Shown in pieces: positions 8,348 through 16,957 of a DNA stretch of 64,000 nt. The number at the start of each line of letters is the position of its first letter. Positions within the stretch are counted from its first letter, which is position 1. The notes under the pieces are model-generated. The model ran no database searches. It saw only the letters and a program-made list of their open reading frames with translations, and was not told the DNA's origin. Source of the stretch: Actinomycetes bacterium (GTDB taxonomy: Bacteria; Actinomycetota; Actinomycetes; Propionibacteriales; Nocardioidaceae); the NCBI GenBank assembly GCA_023396115.1, contig JAEWXC010000043.1, positions 56,554 through 120,553 on the forward strand, in the 5' to 3' direction. A program made the translations under genes and the position numbers.

Positions 8348-8913
8348 CTGAAACGCCCAACCCCTACCACATCGACGCCGACGCACTGACCGGCGAGATG
8401 CACCCGATCCGGCGGGTCGTCATCGCGCTGGGCTCCAACCTCGGCGAGCGGATGGCGCAGCTGCAGGGTGCCGTGAACGCGATCGCCGACACCCCCGACG
8501 TGTGGGTCACCGGCGTCTCGGGTGTCTACGAGACCGAGCCGGTCGACTCGCCCGAGGACGCCCGGCCGTACCTCAACGCGGTGGTCCTGCTCGACACCAC
8601 GCTCCCGGCCAAGCGGCTGATGGAGCGGGCACTGACCATCGAGGACGCGTTCGGTCGCGAGCGCAGCGGCCTGGTCAACGAGCCGCGCACCCTCGACGTG
8701 GACCTGATCGTGGTCGGCGACCGCCGCTCGCACGAGGACTTCCTGCGGCTGCCGCACCCCCGGGCCGCGGAGCGTGCCTTCGTGCTGCAGCCGTGGCACG
8801 ACCTGGAGCCCGACGCGGTCCTGCCCGACCACGGCCCGGTGGCCGACCTGCTCGCGCAGGCCGACACCTCCGGCGTGGTGCTGCGCGACGACCTGGAGCT
8901 CGCGGTCGAGTGA
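8344..8913 (+). CDS. folK: 2-amino-4-hydroxy-6-hydroxymethyldihydropteridine diphosphokinase
   Basis: Transfers pyrophosphate from ATP to 6-hydroxymethyl-dihydropterin, giving the FolP substrate. The substrate-binding ALGSNLGERM is at about residues 29-38, and the family signature PRTLDVDLI is near residue 115. The GTG start overlaps the folB stop (GTGA). At 189 residues it carries about 20 extra N-terminal residues ahead of the core fold. With folE, folP and folB upstream, four dihydropteroate-pathway enzymes are made from one message. Confidence 0.96.
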   Translation: MTETPNPYHIDADALTGEMHPIRRVVIALGSNLGERMAQLQGAVNAIADTPDVWVTGVSGVYETEPVDSPEDARPYLNAVVLLDTTLPAKRLMERALTIEDAFGRERSGLVNEPRTLDVDLIVVGDRRSHEDFLRLPHPRAAERAFVLQPWHDLEPDAVLPDHGPVADLLAQADTSGVVLRDDLELAVE

Positions 8914-9437
8914 ACCCGGAGCCGCCGGCCGGCGGACCCGGGCCGGGCAACGACCCGGACCAGCCCGCCGACGGTCCTGATCCGCGCCGGTTGCGCCCCA
9001 CGCAGCCCGGTCCGCTGGCGGCGCTGGTCGTCCTCGGCATGGTGCTGGGCTGGGCGCTCCGTCCGCTCTGGCAGGTGCTGGGGGACGCCTCGCCCAGCGT
9101 CGGCTGGCCCCAGGTGGGGGTGCTGACGTTCGTCGCGGCCGCCGTGGCGGCGGCTGCGGTCGCCACCCGTCGGGCCCTGGCGCCCGGGGCGGTGGGGTTG
9201 CCCGCGCACCGCGGCGTGAACCGGCTGGTGATGGCCCGGGCCTGCGCCCAGGCCGGCGCTCTCCTGCTGGGCGGATACGTCGGTCACGCCGTCTCCTGGC
9301 TGGGTGTTCCCTCCGAGCCGGCCGCCGGTCACCTGCTCCGTGCCCTGGCCGCGGCCCTGGCCTCCGGAGCGATCGTCTGCGGTGCGTTGGCCCTCGAACG
9401 AGCGTGTCGCACCGGATCGGGGCCCGATCAGCCCTAG
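8910..9437 (+). CDS. DUF3180 membrane protein
   Basis: Small integral membrane protein (175 residues) of the DUF3180 family, found next to folK in many actinobacteria (Rv3605c position). A polar, Pro/Gly-rich N-terminus of about 35 residues is followed by about four hydrophobic segments (LAALVVLGMVLGWAL, VLTFVAAAVAAAAVA, a GALLLGGYVGHAV segment, and LLRALAAALASGAIVCGALAL). The GTG start overlaps the folK stop. Function unknown; the conserved position suggests a link to folate or pterin handling, but no motif shows it. Its TAG stop codon is the first half of the next gene's -10 box. Confidence 0.85.
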   Translation: MNPEPPAGGPGPGNDPDQPADGPDPRRLRPTQPGPLAALVVLGMVLGWALRPLWQVLGDASPSVGWPQVGVLTFVAAAVAAAAVATRRALAPGAVGLPAHRGVNRLVMARACAQAGALLLGGYVGHAVSWLGVPSEPAAGHLLRALAAALASGAIVCGALALERACRTGSGPDQP

Positions 9438-9440
9438 CCT
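9435..9440 (+). promoter_or_regulatory. -10 box overlapping the DUF3180 stop codon
   Basis: TAGCCT: its first three bases are the TAG stop codon of the preceding gene. Six bases (TGGGCC) then lead to the ATG at 9447, so the next gene can be made as a leaderless transcript. Confidence 0.55.
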
Positions 9441-9446
9441 TGGGCC

Positions 9447-10046
9447 ATGACTTCCCCGTCGGCTCGAACGAGCGCTCGCCGCCGCCAGCGCTCCACCCGC
9501 CTCACGACGGCGGTGACCCTGCTCGTGGTCGCTGCCGTCCTCGTGGTCGTGGCGCTGGTCTCCAGCGTCCCGGTCCTGCTGCCCGTTGCTGCCGTCGTCG
9601 TCGTCGTGCTCGGTGCCGCCGCCACCAAGATCACCCACACCGAGCTCGTCCAGGCCCGCCGCGAGGCGGCCCGTGACCGCGCCGCCCAGGCCAAGGAGTT
9701 CGCCGACCTCACCGAGCGTCGTGCCGGTGAGGCCGTCGAGTTCGCCGAGGCGATGGCGACCCGCATCCGCGAGCGCGAGGCGACCATCGCCGACCTCGAG
9801 CAGGCCCTGGGTGCAGCCCAGCGCAGCGTCGCCGACGCCACGCTGAAGAAGAACGCCGAGGCCCGCCGGGCCTCGCTGGCCGAGGATGAGCAGGCCGTGC
9901 TGCAGCGTGGCCTGAGTGCCGCGCAGGACCAGGCCGCCGACGCCGTCGTCCGGGTCGCCGAGCTCGAGGGCGAGCTCGACGCGCTCAAGGCCGAGCTGGC
10001 TGCCTGGAAGTCCGGTGCCACCGACGAGGTCCGCAAGCGCGCCTGA
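9447..10046 (+). CDS. coiled-coil membrane protein of unknown function
   Basis: A 199-residue protein not recognised as a named family. The Arg-rich first 20 residues are followed by two hydrophobic segments (about residues 21-43 and 45-60) forming a short membrane hairpin. The remainder is charged, Ala/Glu/Arg-rich heptad sequence (about 65-190), a likely cytoplasmic coiled coil. The topology resembles membrane-tethered scaffold proteins. It has its own leaderless promoter and is closed by a strong terminator, so it is probably a separate unit from the folate operon. It is the last gene before the envelope island. Confidence 0.75.
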   Translation: MTSPSARTSARRRQRSTRLTTAVTLLVVAAVLVVVALVSSVPVLLPVAAVVVVVLGAAATKITHTELVQARREAARDRAAQAKEFADLTERRAGEAVEFAEAMATRIREREATIADLEQALGAAQRSVADATLKKNAEARRASLAEDEQAVLQRGLSAAQDQAADAVVRVAELEGELDALKAELAAWKSGATDEVRKRA

Positions 10047-10062
10047 GCCGCTGTCCCGCACC

Positions 10063-10101
10063 GCCACGACCCCGCACCCGCCCCGGGTGCGGGGTCGTGG
10101 C
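10063..10101 (+). terminator. strong terminator hairpin
   Basis: An 18-bp perfect stem (10063-10080 with 10084-10101) closes a 3-base loop just after the coiled-coil gene. There is no T-run, as is usual in this high-GC group. It separates the conserved folate block from the envelope island. Confidence 0.8.
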
Positions 10102-10147
10102 GCTCCTGCGCGTGGGCGCGGGTTCGGGCCCGCGGCCGGGTGTTTCG

Positions 10148-10153
10148 TAGGGT
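10148..10153 (+). promoter_or_regulatory. -10 box upstream of the acyltransferase
   Basis: TAGGGT eight bases before the GTG at 10162. An overlapping TAGGGC at 10153 is closer but lacks the final T. Confidence 0.5.
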
Positions 10154-10161
10154 AGGGCCCC

Positions 10162-12294
10162 GTGTCGACCTCCCCAGCCCGCGGCTTCCGTGCCGACATC
10201 CAGGGGCTGCGTGCCGTCGCCGTCGGTCTGGTGGTGCTCTACCACGTCGCCCAGGAGCGGCTGACCGGCGGATTCGTCGGGGTCGACGTCTTCTTCGTCA
10301 TCTCCGGGTTCCTGATCACCGCCCACCTGCTGGAGCGGCCACCGGCCCGGTTCACCGACTTCACCGGGTTCTGGGCCCGGCGGATCCGGCGGCTGCTGCC
10401 CGCCTCGCTGCTGGTGCTGGTCGCCACCATTGTGGCCACCCGTCTGGTCGGCCCGGAGACCCTGTGGGAGAACACCGCGCGCCAGGGTGGCGCCGCGGCC
10501 CTCTACGTCGTCAACTGGCTGCTGGCCGGTGACGCGGTCGACTACCTGGCCGCGGAGAACGTGCCCACCGGGATGCAGCACTACTGGTCGCTCTCGGTCG
10601 AGGAGCAGTTCTACCTGGTCTGGCCGCTGCTGATCGGGCTGCTGGTGTGGCTGGCGACCCGCACCCGGTTGCCGCGCCGCGGCGTGCTCGGGGCCGGTCT
10701 GGCCCTGGTCGTGGCCTCCTCCCTGGCCTGGTCGGTGCACCTGACCGGGACCGACCCGGGCGCGGCCTACTTCGTCACCCCCACCCGGATCTGGGAGCTG
10801 GCCGTCGGGGGCGTGGTGGCGGTGCTGCTGACCCGCGGCGAGCCCGCCGGTGCCCGCCGGGTCGAGCCGGCCGGGTGGCGTGCCGTGCTGACCGGGCCGG
10901 GCGCCCGGGCGGTGCTGGGCTGGGCGGGTCTGGCCGCGGTCGTGTACGCGGCCGTCACCTACGACGGCTCCACCCCCTTCCCGTCCTGGACGGCCGCCGT
11001 CCCGGTGCTGGGGACCGCTGCGGTCATCCTGGCCACCGCCGGGGGCGAGTGGTGGTCGCCGGGCGGGGTGCTGGGTCTGCGGCCGGTGGGCTGGCTCGGC
11101 GACATCTCCTACTCGGTCTACCTGTGGCACTGGCCGTTGGTGGTGCTGGTCGGCGCCCGCTGGGGACTCGGGACGTGGTCGGCGATCGGGATCGTGGCGG
11201 CGACGCTGGTCCTGGCCGCGGCCACCAAGACCTGGATCGAGGACCCGTTCCGTACCGCCACCTGGAACCGACGCCAAGGCGCCAGCTACGCCGCCGCGGT
11301 GGCCGGGATGGCGGCCGTGCTGGTGGTGGCCGGGATGCAGCTGGTCGAGGTGGACCGACGCTCGGACCAGGCCGAGCAGGCGGTGCAGGCGGCGTTGGCG
11401 AGCAACGACCCCTGCCTGGGTGCAGGCGCGCTCGACCCTGGCCGGGACTGCGCCCCGGCCAGTGGACCCGTGGTGCCGACGCCCGCGCGGGCCGCCCAGG
11501 ACCGGTCGGACGCCTACGCCGACGTCTCCGGGCGGCGCGGCTGCTGGGCCTCCGAACCGCGCTACCCGGTCCGCACCTGTGACTTCGGCTCCGAGGACGC
11601 CGCCCGGGACGTGGTGCTGCTGGGCAACTCCCACGCCGGCCAGTGGCTGCCCGCGCTGCAGGAGCTCGGGGAACGGCACGACTGGCGCGTCACGACCCGG
11701 CTGGCCTCCCAGTGCGCGTCGGCCGACGTGCTGCTGACCTACTCCACCCCGCAGCGTGCCCGGGCGTGCCGCGACTGGGTCCGCGCGACCGTGCAGGAGA
11801 TCACCCGGGACACTCCCGACCTGGTGGTCATGTCCAACCGGGTCTCGCTGCCGGTTGCCGGGCTCAGCCGCGAGGAGAGCTCACCGGGATACACCGACGG
11901 CTACCGCAAGGTGCTGACCCAGCTGGCGCGGGCCGACATCGACGTCCTGGTGCTGCGGGACACCCCGGCGCCCGGTGACGGGGGAAAGGTCGAGTCGGTC
12001 CCCGACTGCCTGGCCAGCCACGGCACGTCCACGACGCGGTGCTCGGGCCCCCGGGCCGACTGGGTGGTGCCCGACCCCGACCCGGCGCAGGCCGCGGTGG
12101 AGGCCGTGGACGACGAGCAGGTGGTGTTCGCCGACCTCAACGACCGGATCTGCGAAGGCGAGACCTGCCAGGCGGTGGTGGGCGGCGTGGTCGTCTACTT
12201 CGACGCCTCGCACCTGACCGCCACCTACGCCCGCACCCTGGCTCCGGCCCTGGCCGACGCGATGCAGCAGACCGGGATGATGCCCGGGACGTGA
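10162..12294 (+). CDS. membrane O-acyltransferase with SGNH domain (OafA/YrhL type)
   Basis: Two-part enzyme of 710 residues that O-acylates envelope glycans. Residues 1-390 form the multi-helix acyltransferase-3 membrane domain, with the hallmark GLRAVAVGLVVLYHV start, the RIRRLLPA motif and GDISYSVYLWHWPL. Residues about 430-700 form an extracytoplasmic SGNH hydrolase-like domain with nucleophile motif GNSHAG (near 488) and the Asp-His pair in DASHL (near 682). This is the OatA/OafA layout, in which the membrane part flips acyl groups and the SGNH part transfers them. It opens the envelope island, so the likely acceptor is the polymer made by the genes that follow. Acyl donor and acceptor cannot be read from sequence. 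Confidence 0.88.
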   Translation: MSTSPARGFRADIQGLRAVAVGLVVLYHVAQERLTGGFVGVDVFFVISGFLITAHLLERPPARFTDFTGFWARRIRRLLPASLLVLVATIVATRLVGPETLWENTARQGGAAALYVVNWLLAGDAVDYLAAENVPTGMQHYWSLSVEEQFYLVWPLLIGLLVWLATRTRLPRRGVLGAGLALVVASSLAWSVHLTGTDPGAAYFVTPTRIWELAVGGVVAVLLTRGEPAGARRVEPAGWRAVLTGPGARAVLGWAGLAAVVYAAVTYDGSTPFPSWTAAVPVLGTAAVILATAGGEWWSPGGVLGLRPVGWLGDISYSVYLWHWPLVVLVGARWGLGTWSAIGIVAATLVLAAATKTWIEDPFRTATWNRRQGASYAAAVAGMAAVLVVAGMQLVEVDRRSDQAEQAVQAALASNDPCLGAGALDPGRDCAPASGPVVPTPARAAQDRSDAYADVSGRRGCWASEPRYPVRTCDFGSEDAARDVVLLGNSHAGQWLPALQELGERHDWRVTTRLASQCASADVLLTYSTPQRARACRDWVRATVQEITRDTPDLVVMSNRVSLPVAGLSREESSPGYTDGYRKVLTQLARADIDVLVLRDTPAPGDGGKVESVPDCLASHGTSTTRCSGPRADWVVPDPDPAQAAVEAVDDEQVVFADLNDRICEGETCQAVVGGVVVYFDASHLTATYARTLAPALADAMQQTGMMPGT

Positions 12295-12330
12295 CGCTGC
12301 CCGGGGGGGTCGTGCCCAGCCAGTCAGCGC

Positions 12331-13992
12331 TCAGTCGGCCCCGTCGTCCGTACCGTCAGCGTCGTCACCGGTCCGGCCCGGACCGTCGGCGAGCACCCCG
12401 GCGTGCTGACGGCGCCAGTCGGCCAGCGCCGCCCCCCAGGTCAGGACGCCGCGGACGTCGGCCAGACTCCGACCCCGCGGCCGGGTGAGCCGGGACGCCA
12501 GGTCCGGGTGCAGCAGGTCCATCACCAGGTCGTCGGCGAGCACCTTCCGGCGCAGCCGCCTCAGCACCGCCGGCCGGGTCTGGCGCGGAGGCTCGGCGAG
12601 CGGCAGCGTGCGGGGCTTGTCGTTGGTCGAGCGCAGTGACCCGACCACCGGGTCCAGGGTGTGCAGCAGGTCGCGCATCAACGCCCCTTCGGCCCGGCGC
12701 TGCACCGGGACCGTGAGGACGGCTCGCAGCATCTCCGGGTGTACCAGGGGCAGCAGGACCGGGGTCTCGGGAGCGAACAGTCGCAGGGGCGAGGCGGCCA
12801 TCACCCGGGCGTTGCGCAGCACCAGCTTGCGCAGCGCGAACTCGGCGGGGTGTCCTGCCCAGCGCTCCTGCTCGCGGGCCACCCTGGCCAGGGTCGAGTC
12901 CGCCCAGTCGGCCGCGACCTCGGCACGGAACAGCCCCGGCACGGCGACCCGGCTGCCGCCGGTCTGGCGCCACAGCAGCTCGGTCCGGTGGTCGGCGTCG
13001 CGACCGGTCGCGACCACCTGGCCGACCTCGTCCTTGAACAGCACGTCACCGGCGAAGCCGTCGAGCAGGGGGACCGGCCCCCGCATCTCGGCGGCCAGCG
13101 GGGTGAGCCAGGTGTGCAGCCAGGTGAGGTGCTCGGTGCGCGCCAGCGTCCGGCGTCGGTCGGCCAGGAACGACCCGTCCGCTGGCTGGACCACGCGGTG
13201 CCGCAGGCCCAGGCCCCGGGCGACCGCGCCGGCCAGCTGCAGGTCGTCCCCGTAGCCGTCGTCGCTGGGGGTGGACCACGCCAGCGGCTGCCGCCCGCCG
13301 CGCGCCCGCAGACCCAAAGCGATCAGCCGGGAGTCCCAGCCACCCGAGAGCGTGATGTGGCGGCGACGCAGCGAGCGGGGCGGGAGCGAGGCCACCAGCG
13401 CCTCGACGAGTTCCGGCACCGAGGCGGGGTCCCCCGGGTCGGTCAGCCACCGCGGCAGTGACTGCTCCAGGGTGACGCGGCCGCGGCGCAGCCGGAGCAC
13501 CTCGCCGAACCGCAGCCGTTGGATCTCGCGGAACGGCGTCGTCTCGTCGACGAACCCGTAGAACCCGTAGCTGGCGCCCCAGCCGGCCACGTCCGTGGTC
13601 AGCCCGCCGCCCAGTGCGGTCAGCGGTGTGAGCCGGTTGCTGAAGAAGGTGCTCGGCCCGACCTGCCGCACGAACACGTCGCCGAGCCCGAGCAGGTCGG
13701 TGTGGACCGCGACCTCCTCGCCGTCGCACCACGTCCCGCTGAGCAGCAGCTCGTGGGCGGCGTCGTCGGGGGACCCGGGGCGACGGGTCCCCGGCACCAC
13801 CCGGCCCCAGCACCACGCGGACCCCGGGACCGCCTCGAGCCCGGGCGCCGGGCTCGAGGCGAGGGCGACCACGTCGTCGTCCACGAGGGTGCGCACCGTG
13901 ACCCCGGCCGCTGCGGTGAGGTCCTGCCACCCCGGGTGCCGCGGACCCAGCCGTCCCAGCACCAGCGGCTGCGTCCCCAAGGCCGTGCCCAT
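12331..13992 (-). CDS. asparagine-synthetase-like PP-loop protein without the glutaminase cysteine
   Basis: A 553-residue protein related to AsnB. The ATP-pyrophosphatase part has SGGWDS (near residues 215-220) and a later LLDGFAGDVLFKDE block. The N-terminal ~180 residues look like a worn class II glutaminase fold (an FFSNRLTPL segment resembles the AsnB FASE region). However, the chain starts MGTALG, so the Cys2 nucleophile that AsnB uses to free ammonia is absent. It probably adenylates a carboxylate but takes ammonia or another amine from elsewhere. It begins three bases after the stop of the UDP-glucose dehydrogenase, so the two should be co-translated. Inference: it amidates a uronic acid of the polymer. 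An amino-acid substrate is the alternative. Confidence 0.75.
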   Translation of the reverse strand: MGTALGTQPLVLGRLGPRHPGWQDLTAAAGVTVRTLVDDDVVALASSPAPGLEAVPGSAWCWGRVVPGTRRPGSPDDAAHELLLSGTWCDGEEVAVHTDLLGLGDVFVRQVGPSTFFSNRLTPLTALGGGLTTDVAGWGASYGFYGFVDETTPFREIQRLRFGEVLRLRRGRVTLEQSLPRWLTDPGDPASVPELVEALVASLPPRSLRRRHITLSGGWDSRLIALGLRARGGRQPLAWSTPSDDGYGDDLQLAGAVARGLGLRHRVVQPADGSFLADRRRTLARTEHLTWLHTWLTPLAAEMRGPVPLLDGFAGDVLFKDEVGQVVATGRDADHRTELLWRQTGGSRVAVPGLFRAEVAADWADSTLARVAREQERWAGHPAEFALRKLVLRNARVMAASPLRLFAPETPVLLPLVHPEMLRAVLTVPVQRRAEGALMRDLLHTLDPVVGSLRSTNDKPRTLPLAEPPRQTRPAVLRRLRRKVLADDLVMDLLHPDLASRLTRPRGRSLADVRGVLTWGAALADWRRQHAGVLADGPGRTGDDADGTDDGAD

Positions 13993-13995
13993 GGC

Positions 13996-15159
13996 TCAGT
14001 CGCGGTGGTAGAGGTCGCGGGTGTAGACCTTGTCGACCACGTCGGTCAGGTCGTCGCTGAGCCGGTTGGCGATGATCACGTCGGAACGCGCCTTCAGGCT
14101 GCTGAGGTCGCGCACCACCTCGGAGTGGTAGAAGGAGTCCTCGGCCAGCTCGGGCTCGTAGACGAGCACCTCGACGCCCTTGGCCTTGAGCCGCTTCATC
14201 ACCCCCTGCACCGCGGAGGTGCGGAAGTTGTCCGAGCCGGCCTTCATGGTCAGCCGGTAGAGCCCGACGGTGCGGGGGTTGCGGCGCAGGATGTCGTCGG
14301 CGATGAAGTCCTTGCGCGTGGTGTTGGCCTGCACGATGGCGCTGATCAGGTTCTGCGGCACGTCGCGGAAGTTCGCCTGCAGCTGCTTGGTGTCCTTGGG
14401 CAGGCAGTAGCCGCCGTACCCGAACGACGGGTTGTTGTAGTGGGTGCCGATCCGCGGGTCGAGCCCCACCCCCTCGATCACCTGGGCGGTGTCGAGTCCG
14501 TGGGTCATCGCGTAGGTGTCGAGCTCGTTGAAGTAGGCCACCCGCAGCGCCAGGTAGGTGTTCGAGAAGAGCTTGACCGCCTCGGCCTCGGTGGGGCCGG
14601 TGAACAGCACCGGGGCCTCGGTCTCGGCGCCCTCCAGCAGCAGGTCGGCGAAGCCCCGCGCGGCCGGGCTGTCGGACCCGATCACGATGCGCGAGGGGTG
14701 CAGGTTGTCGTACAGCGCGCGGCCCTCGCGCAGGAACTCGGGGCTGAAGAAGATCTCGGCTCCCGGGTGTCGCTCGCGCAGCGTCTGGGTGAAACCGACC
14801 GGGACCGTGGACTTGATGACCACGGCCGCACCGGGCGCCACCTGCAGGGCCTCGGCCACCACGCTCTCCACCGAGCTGGTGTCGAAGTAGTTGGTGGCCG
14901 GGTCGTAGTCGGTGGGGGTGGAGACCAGCACGTAGTCCGCCCCGGAGTAGGCCTCCCGGGGCTCCGTGGTGGCCCGCAGCTGCAACGGGTGGCGGGCCAG
15001 GTGCTCCGACAGTTCGGCGTCGTGCACCGGTGAGGTGCGCTCGTTGACCAGGCGGACCCGGTCCGCGTCCAGGTCCAGGGCCACGACCTCGTGGTGCTTG
15101 GCCAGGATGACGGCGTTCGAGAGGCCCACGTAGCCCATGCCGGCGACAGCGATCTTCAC
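13996..15159 (-). CDS. ugd: UDP-glucose 6-dehydrogenase
   Basis: Oxidises UDP-glucose to UDP-glucuronate with two NAD+. The 387-residue length matches the short E. coli/HasB-type enzymes. Visible are the Rossmann start MKIAVAGMGYVGLSNAV, the STVPVGFT segment, the FSPEFLREGRA motif, and the catalytic cysteine in GGYCLPKDT (Cys252). The central helix carries the NELD motif (FNELDTYA). The GTG at 15159 follows a TAGACT box by seven bases. It is followed directly by the asparagine-synthetase-like gene. A UDP-uronic acid supply implies a teichuronic-like or other acidic glycan in this envelope. A related UDP-sugar dehydrogenase substrate (such as UDP-ManNAc) is less likely. Confidence 0.9.
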   Translation of the reverse strand: MKIAVAGMGYVGLSNAVILAKHHEVVALDLDADRVRLVNERTSPVHDAELSEHLARHPLQLRATTEPREAYSGADYVLVSTPTDYDPATNYFDTSSVESVVAEALQVAPGAAVVIKSTVPVGFTQTLRERHPGAEIFFSPEFLREGRALYDNLHPSRIVIGSDSPAARGFADLLLEGAETEAPVLFTGPTEAEAVKLFSNTYLALRVAYFNELDTYAMTHGLDTAQVIEGVGLDPRIGTHYNNPSFGYGGYCLPKDTKQLQANFRDVPQNLISAIVQANTTRKDFIADDILRRNPRTVGLYRLTMKAGSDNFRTSAVQGVMKRLKAKGVEVLVYEPELAEDSFYHSEVVRDLSSLKARSDVIIANRLSDDLTDVVDKVYTRDLYHRD

Positions 15160-15166
15160 GCCGTGG

Positions 15167-15172
15167 AGTCTA
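15167..15172 (-). promoter_or_regulatory. -10 box of a leaderless promoter for ugd
   Basis: TAGACT on the minus strand, seven bases before the GTG at 15159. Confidence 0.6.
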
Positions 15173-15219
15173 GGGGCGTGCTGCCGCCGACCCGACCCGA
15201 CGGGCCGGTGAGTGCGGTC

Positions 15220-16866
15220 TCAGGCTTCGCGGCGCAACAGGGTCGCGCCCTTCTCCAGGGCCACGTCCAGCCGGGTGAACTCCGGGGACAGGGCGGTCCA
15301 GCGGCGCACCACGTCCTGCTCGTCGGCCCGGTCCATGTCGTCCAGCACGACCGTCGCGGTCGGTGCGAGCCGGTCCAGCAGCAGCGGCAGCGCGGGGTAC
15401 CGGGCCCCGGGGCCGGTGGTGGTCGGCGGCCCGTCCACGATCAGCATCCCGATGTCGGCCAGGTTCTCCCAGCCCGACGGGTCGTACCAGCGGCTCTCGT
15501 GGCCGGGCAGTCCCACGTCGACCAGGGGGGCGTGCTGCACCCGCGCGATGTCGTCGACACCGTGCTCGCGCAGCGTCTGGGTGGTGAGGCCGCCGAAGTG
15601 GGCGTCGTGGTCCAGCGACACGATCCGGGTGTCCAGGCCGTAGCGGCGCACGGCGAGCGCCAGCCAGAGGGTGGAGACGCCGGACCCGCACTCGACGATG
15701 ACGCGCGGTCGGACCCGTCGCAGCTCGTCCAGGAGCAGCAGCACCAGGTCGGGGGAGGCCGCCCAGCCGCCCATCGCCGGCACCCGGTGCTCGGGCGCCA
15801 GCATGCTGAACAGCTGGGTGGTGGCCTGCAGCTGCGCCCGGGTGTGGGCGGCGGTGATGGTGGTGCGTTCGGGCTGGCGCTCCACGTGCGAGCGGACCAC
15901 CTTCAGCTGGCTGCGGACGTCGCCGAGCTCGATCTGGACCCGCTGCAGGTGGGCCAGGAGGCTCGCCCCGTCCACGGCCGCGGGTCCCCGCGGAGCCTCT
16001 CGACCGGAGCGGCCGGGGCCACGGACCGCCCGGGCGGGGGCGGGGGCCGGAGCGGCACGCCGGGCGCTTCGCACGGCGAGCAGCAGGTGCAGCGCCCCGA
16101 CGCCGGCGACGCCCAGCAGCGCCAGCACCGCGGCGACCACCAGACCGACCACCGGCCACAGGGCGACCAGCACGGCTACCACGACCAGCAGCACCAGGGC
16201 GAGGACCCCGGCCGCGAGCAGACCCCGGCGGCCCCCGGGAACCCGGGCGAGGAGGCCCGCGACCTGACGGCCCAGGCGCATCTCCCGGCTGCTCTCCAGC
16301 GCGTTGGCCCGGCGCCGGGCGCGGTCGCGCTCGCGGGTGCGGGTGCGCAGCTGCGCCCGGGTCGTGGTGACGCGCTCGCTGGCGGCACGTCGGCTGGCCC
16401 GGCTGCGGCTGAGCTGCTCGCTGCGCACCGCGACGCGTTCACGGTTCACCCGGGCACGGTCCGCGGCGGCCTCGGCGGGGTGGGGGAAGGTCGCCGACAG
16501 GGCGGCCAGGTCGACGTCGGTCAGCGCGATGCCGGTGTCGCGACCCAGCACGGCCACCGCCAGGTCGCCCCAGCGCTCCCAGGCGACCACGCCGTACCCC
16601 AGGGCGGGGTCGAGCAGCGCGGTGAGGTCGGGCAGGTGGGCCAGGTCGACGGCTGCGGTGGCCCCGGGGGTCGTGGAGAGCGCCGCGACGGCGGCGGCGA
16701 CGAGCTCGGGGGCGGACTCGCCGGACAGCAGCACGGTCGAGCCCGGGGACAGCTCCACCGGGGTGCTGTCCAGGACCCGCACGTCACGCCGGGAGGAGCC
16801 CAGCCGGCGCAGGGCCCGTCCTGGGTCACTGGTGACGAGGAAGAGGGGCGCCTCGGTGAGCTGCAC
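15220..16866 (-). CDS. membrane-anchored class I SAM-dependent methyltransferase-like protein with coiled coil
   Basis: A 548-residue protein with unusual architecture. Residues 1-125 are an uncharacterised domain; 130-195 is an Arg-rich coiled coil; 215-265 is a hydrophobic stretch long enough for two membrane passes; about 310-345 is a second helical linker; about 360-548 is a Rossmann-type methyltransferase domain (VIECGSGVSTLWLA as motif I, then SLDHD and an IVDGPP strand). The C-terminal part resembles FkbM/Methyltransf_24-type enzymes that O-methylate sugars. An AGGAG lies 9 bases before the GTG at 16866. It shares a divergent upstream region with the next glycosyltransferase. Inference: it caps or decorates the growing polymer at the membrane. 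Confidence 0.7.
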   Translation of the reverse strand: MQLTEAPLFLVTSDPGRALRRLGSSRRDVRVLDSTPVELSPGSTVLLSGESAPELVAAAVAALSTTPGATAAVDLAHLPDLTALLDPALGYGVVAWERWGDLAVAVLGRDTGIALTDVDLAALSATFPHPAEAAADRARVNRERVAVRSEQLSRSRASRRAASERVTTTRAQLRTRTRERDRARRRANALESSREMRLGRQVAGLLARVPGGRRGLLAAGVLALVLLVVVAVLVALWPVVGLVVAAVLALLGVAGVGALHLLLAVRSARRAAPAPAPARAVRGPGRSGREAPRGPAAVDGASLLAHLQRVQIELGDVRSQLKVVRSHVERQPERTTITAAHTRAQLQATTQLFSMLAPEHRVPAMGGWAASPDLVLLLLDELRRVRPRVIVECGSGVSTLWLALAVRRYGLDTRIVSLDHDAHFGGLTTQTLREHGVDDIARVQHAPLVDVGLPGHESRWYDPSGWENLADIGMLIVDGPPTTTGPGARYPALPLLLDRLAPTATVVLDDMDRADEQDVVRRWTALSPEFTRLDVALEKGATLLRREA

Positions 16867-16957
16867 GGGGTGGATCTCCTGCCTGGGTCGGATGACCGAT
16901 AGGGTCTCGGCTGTTGGACAGCGGTCGTCATGCTAGTCGTAGTGCTGGAGGTTCCAG

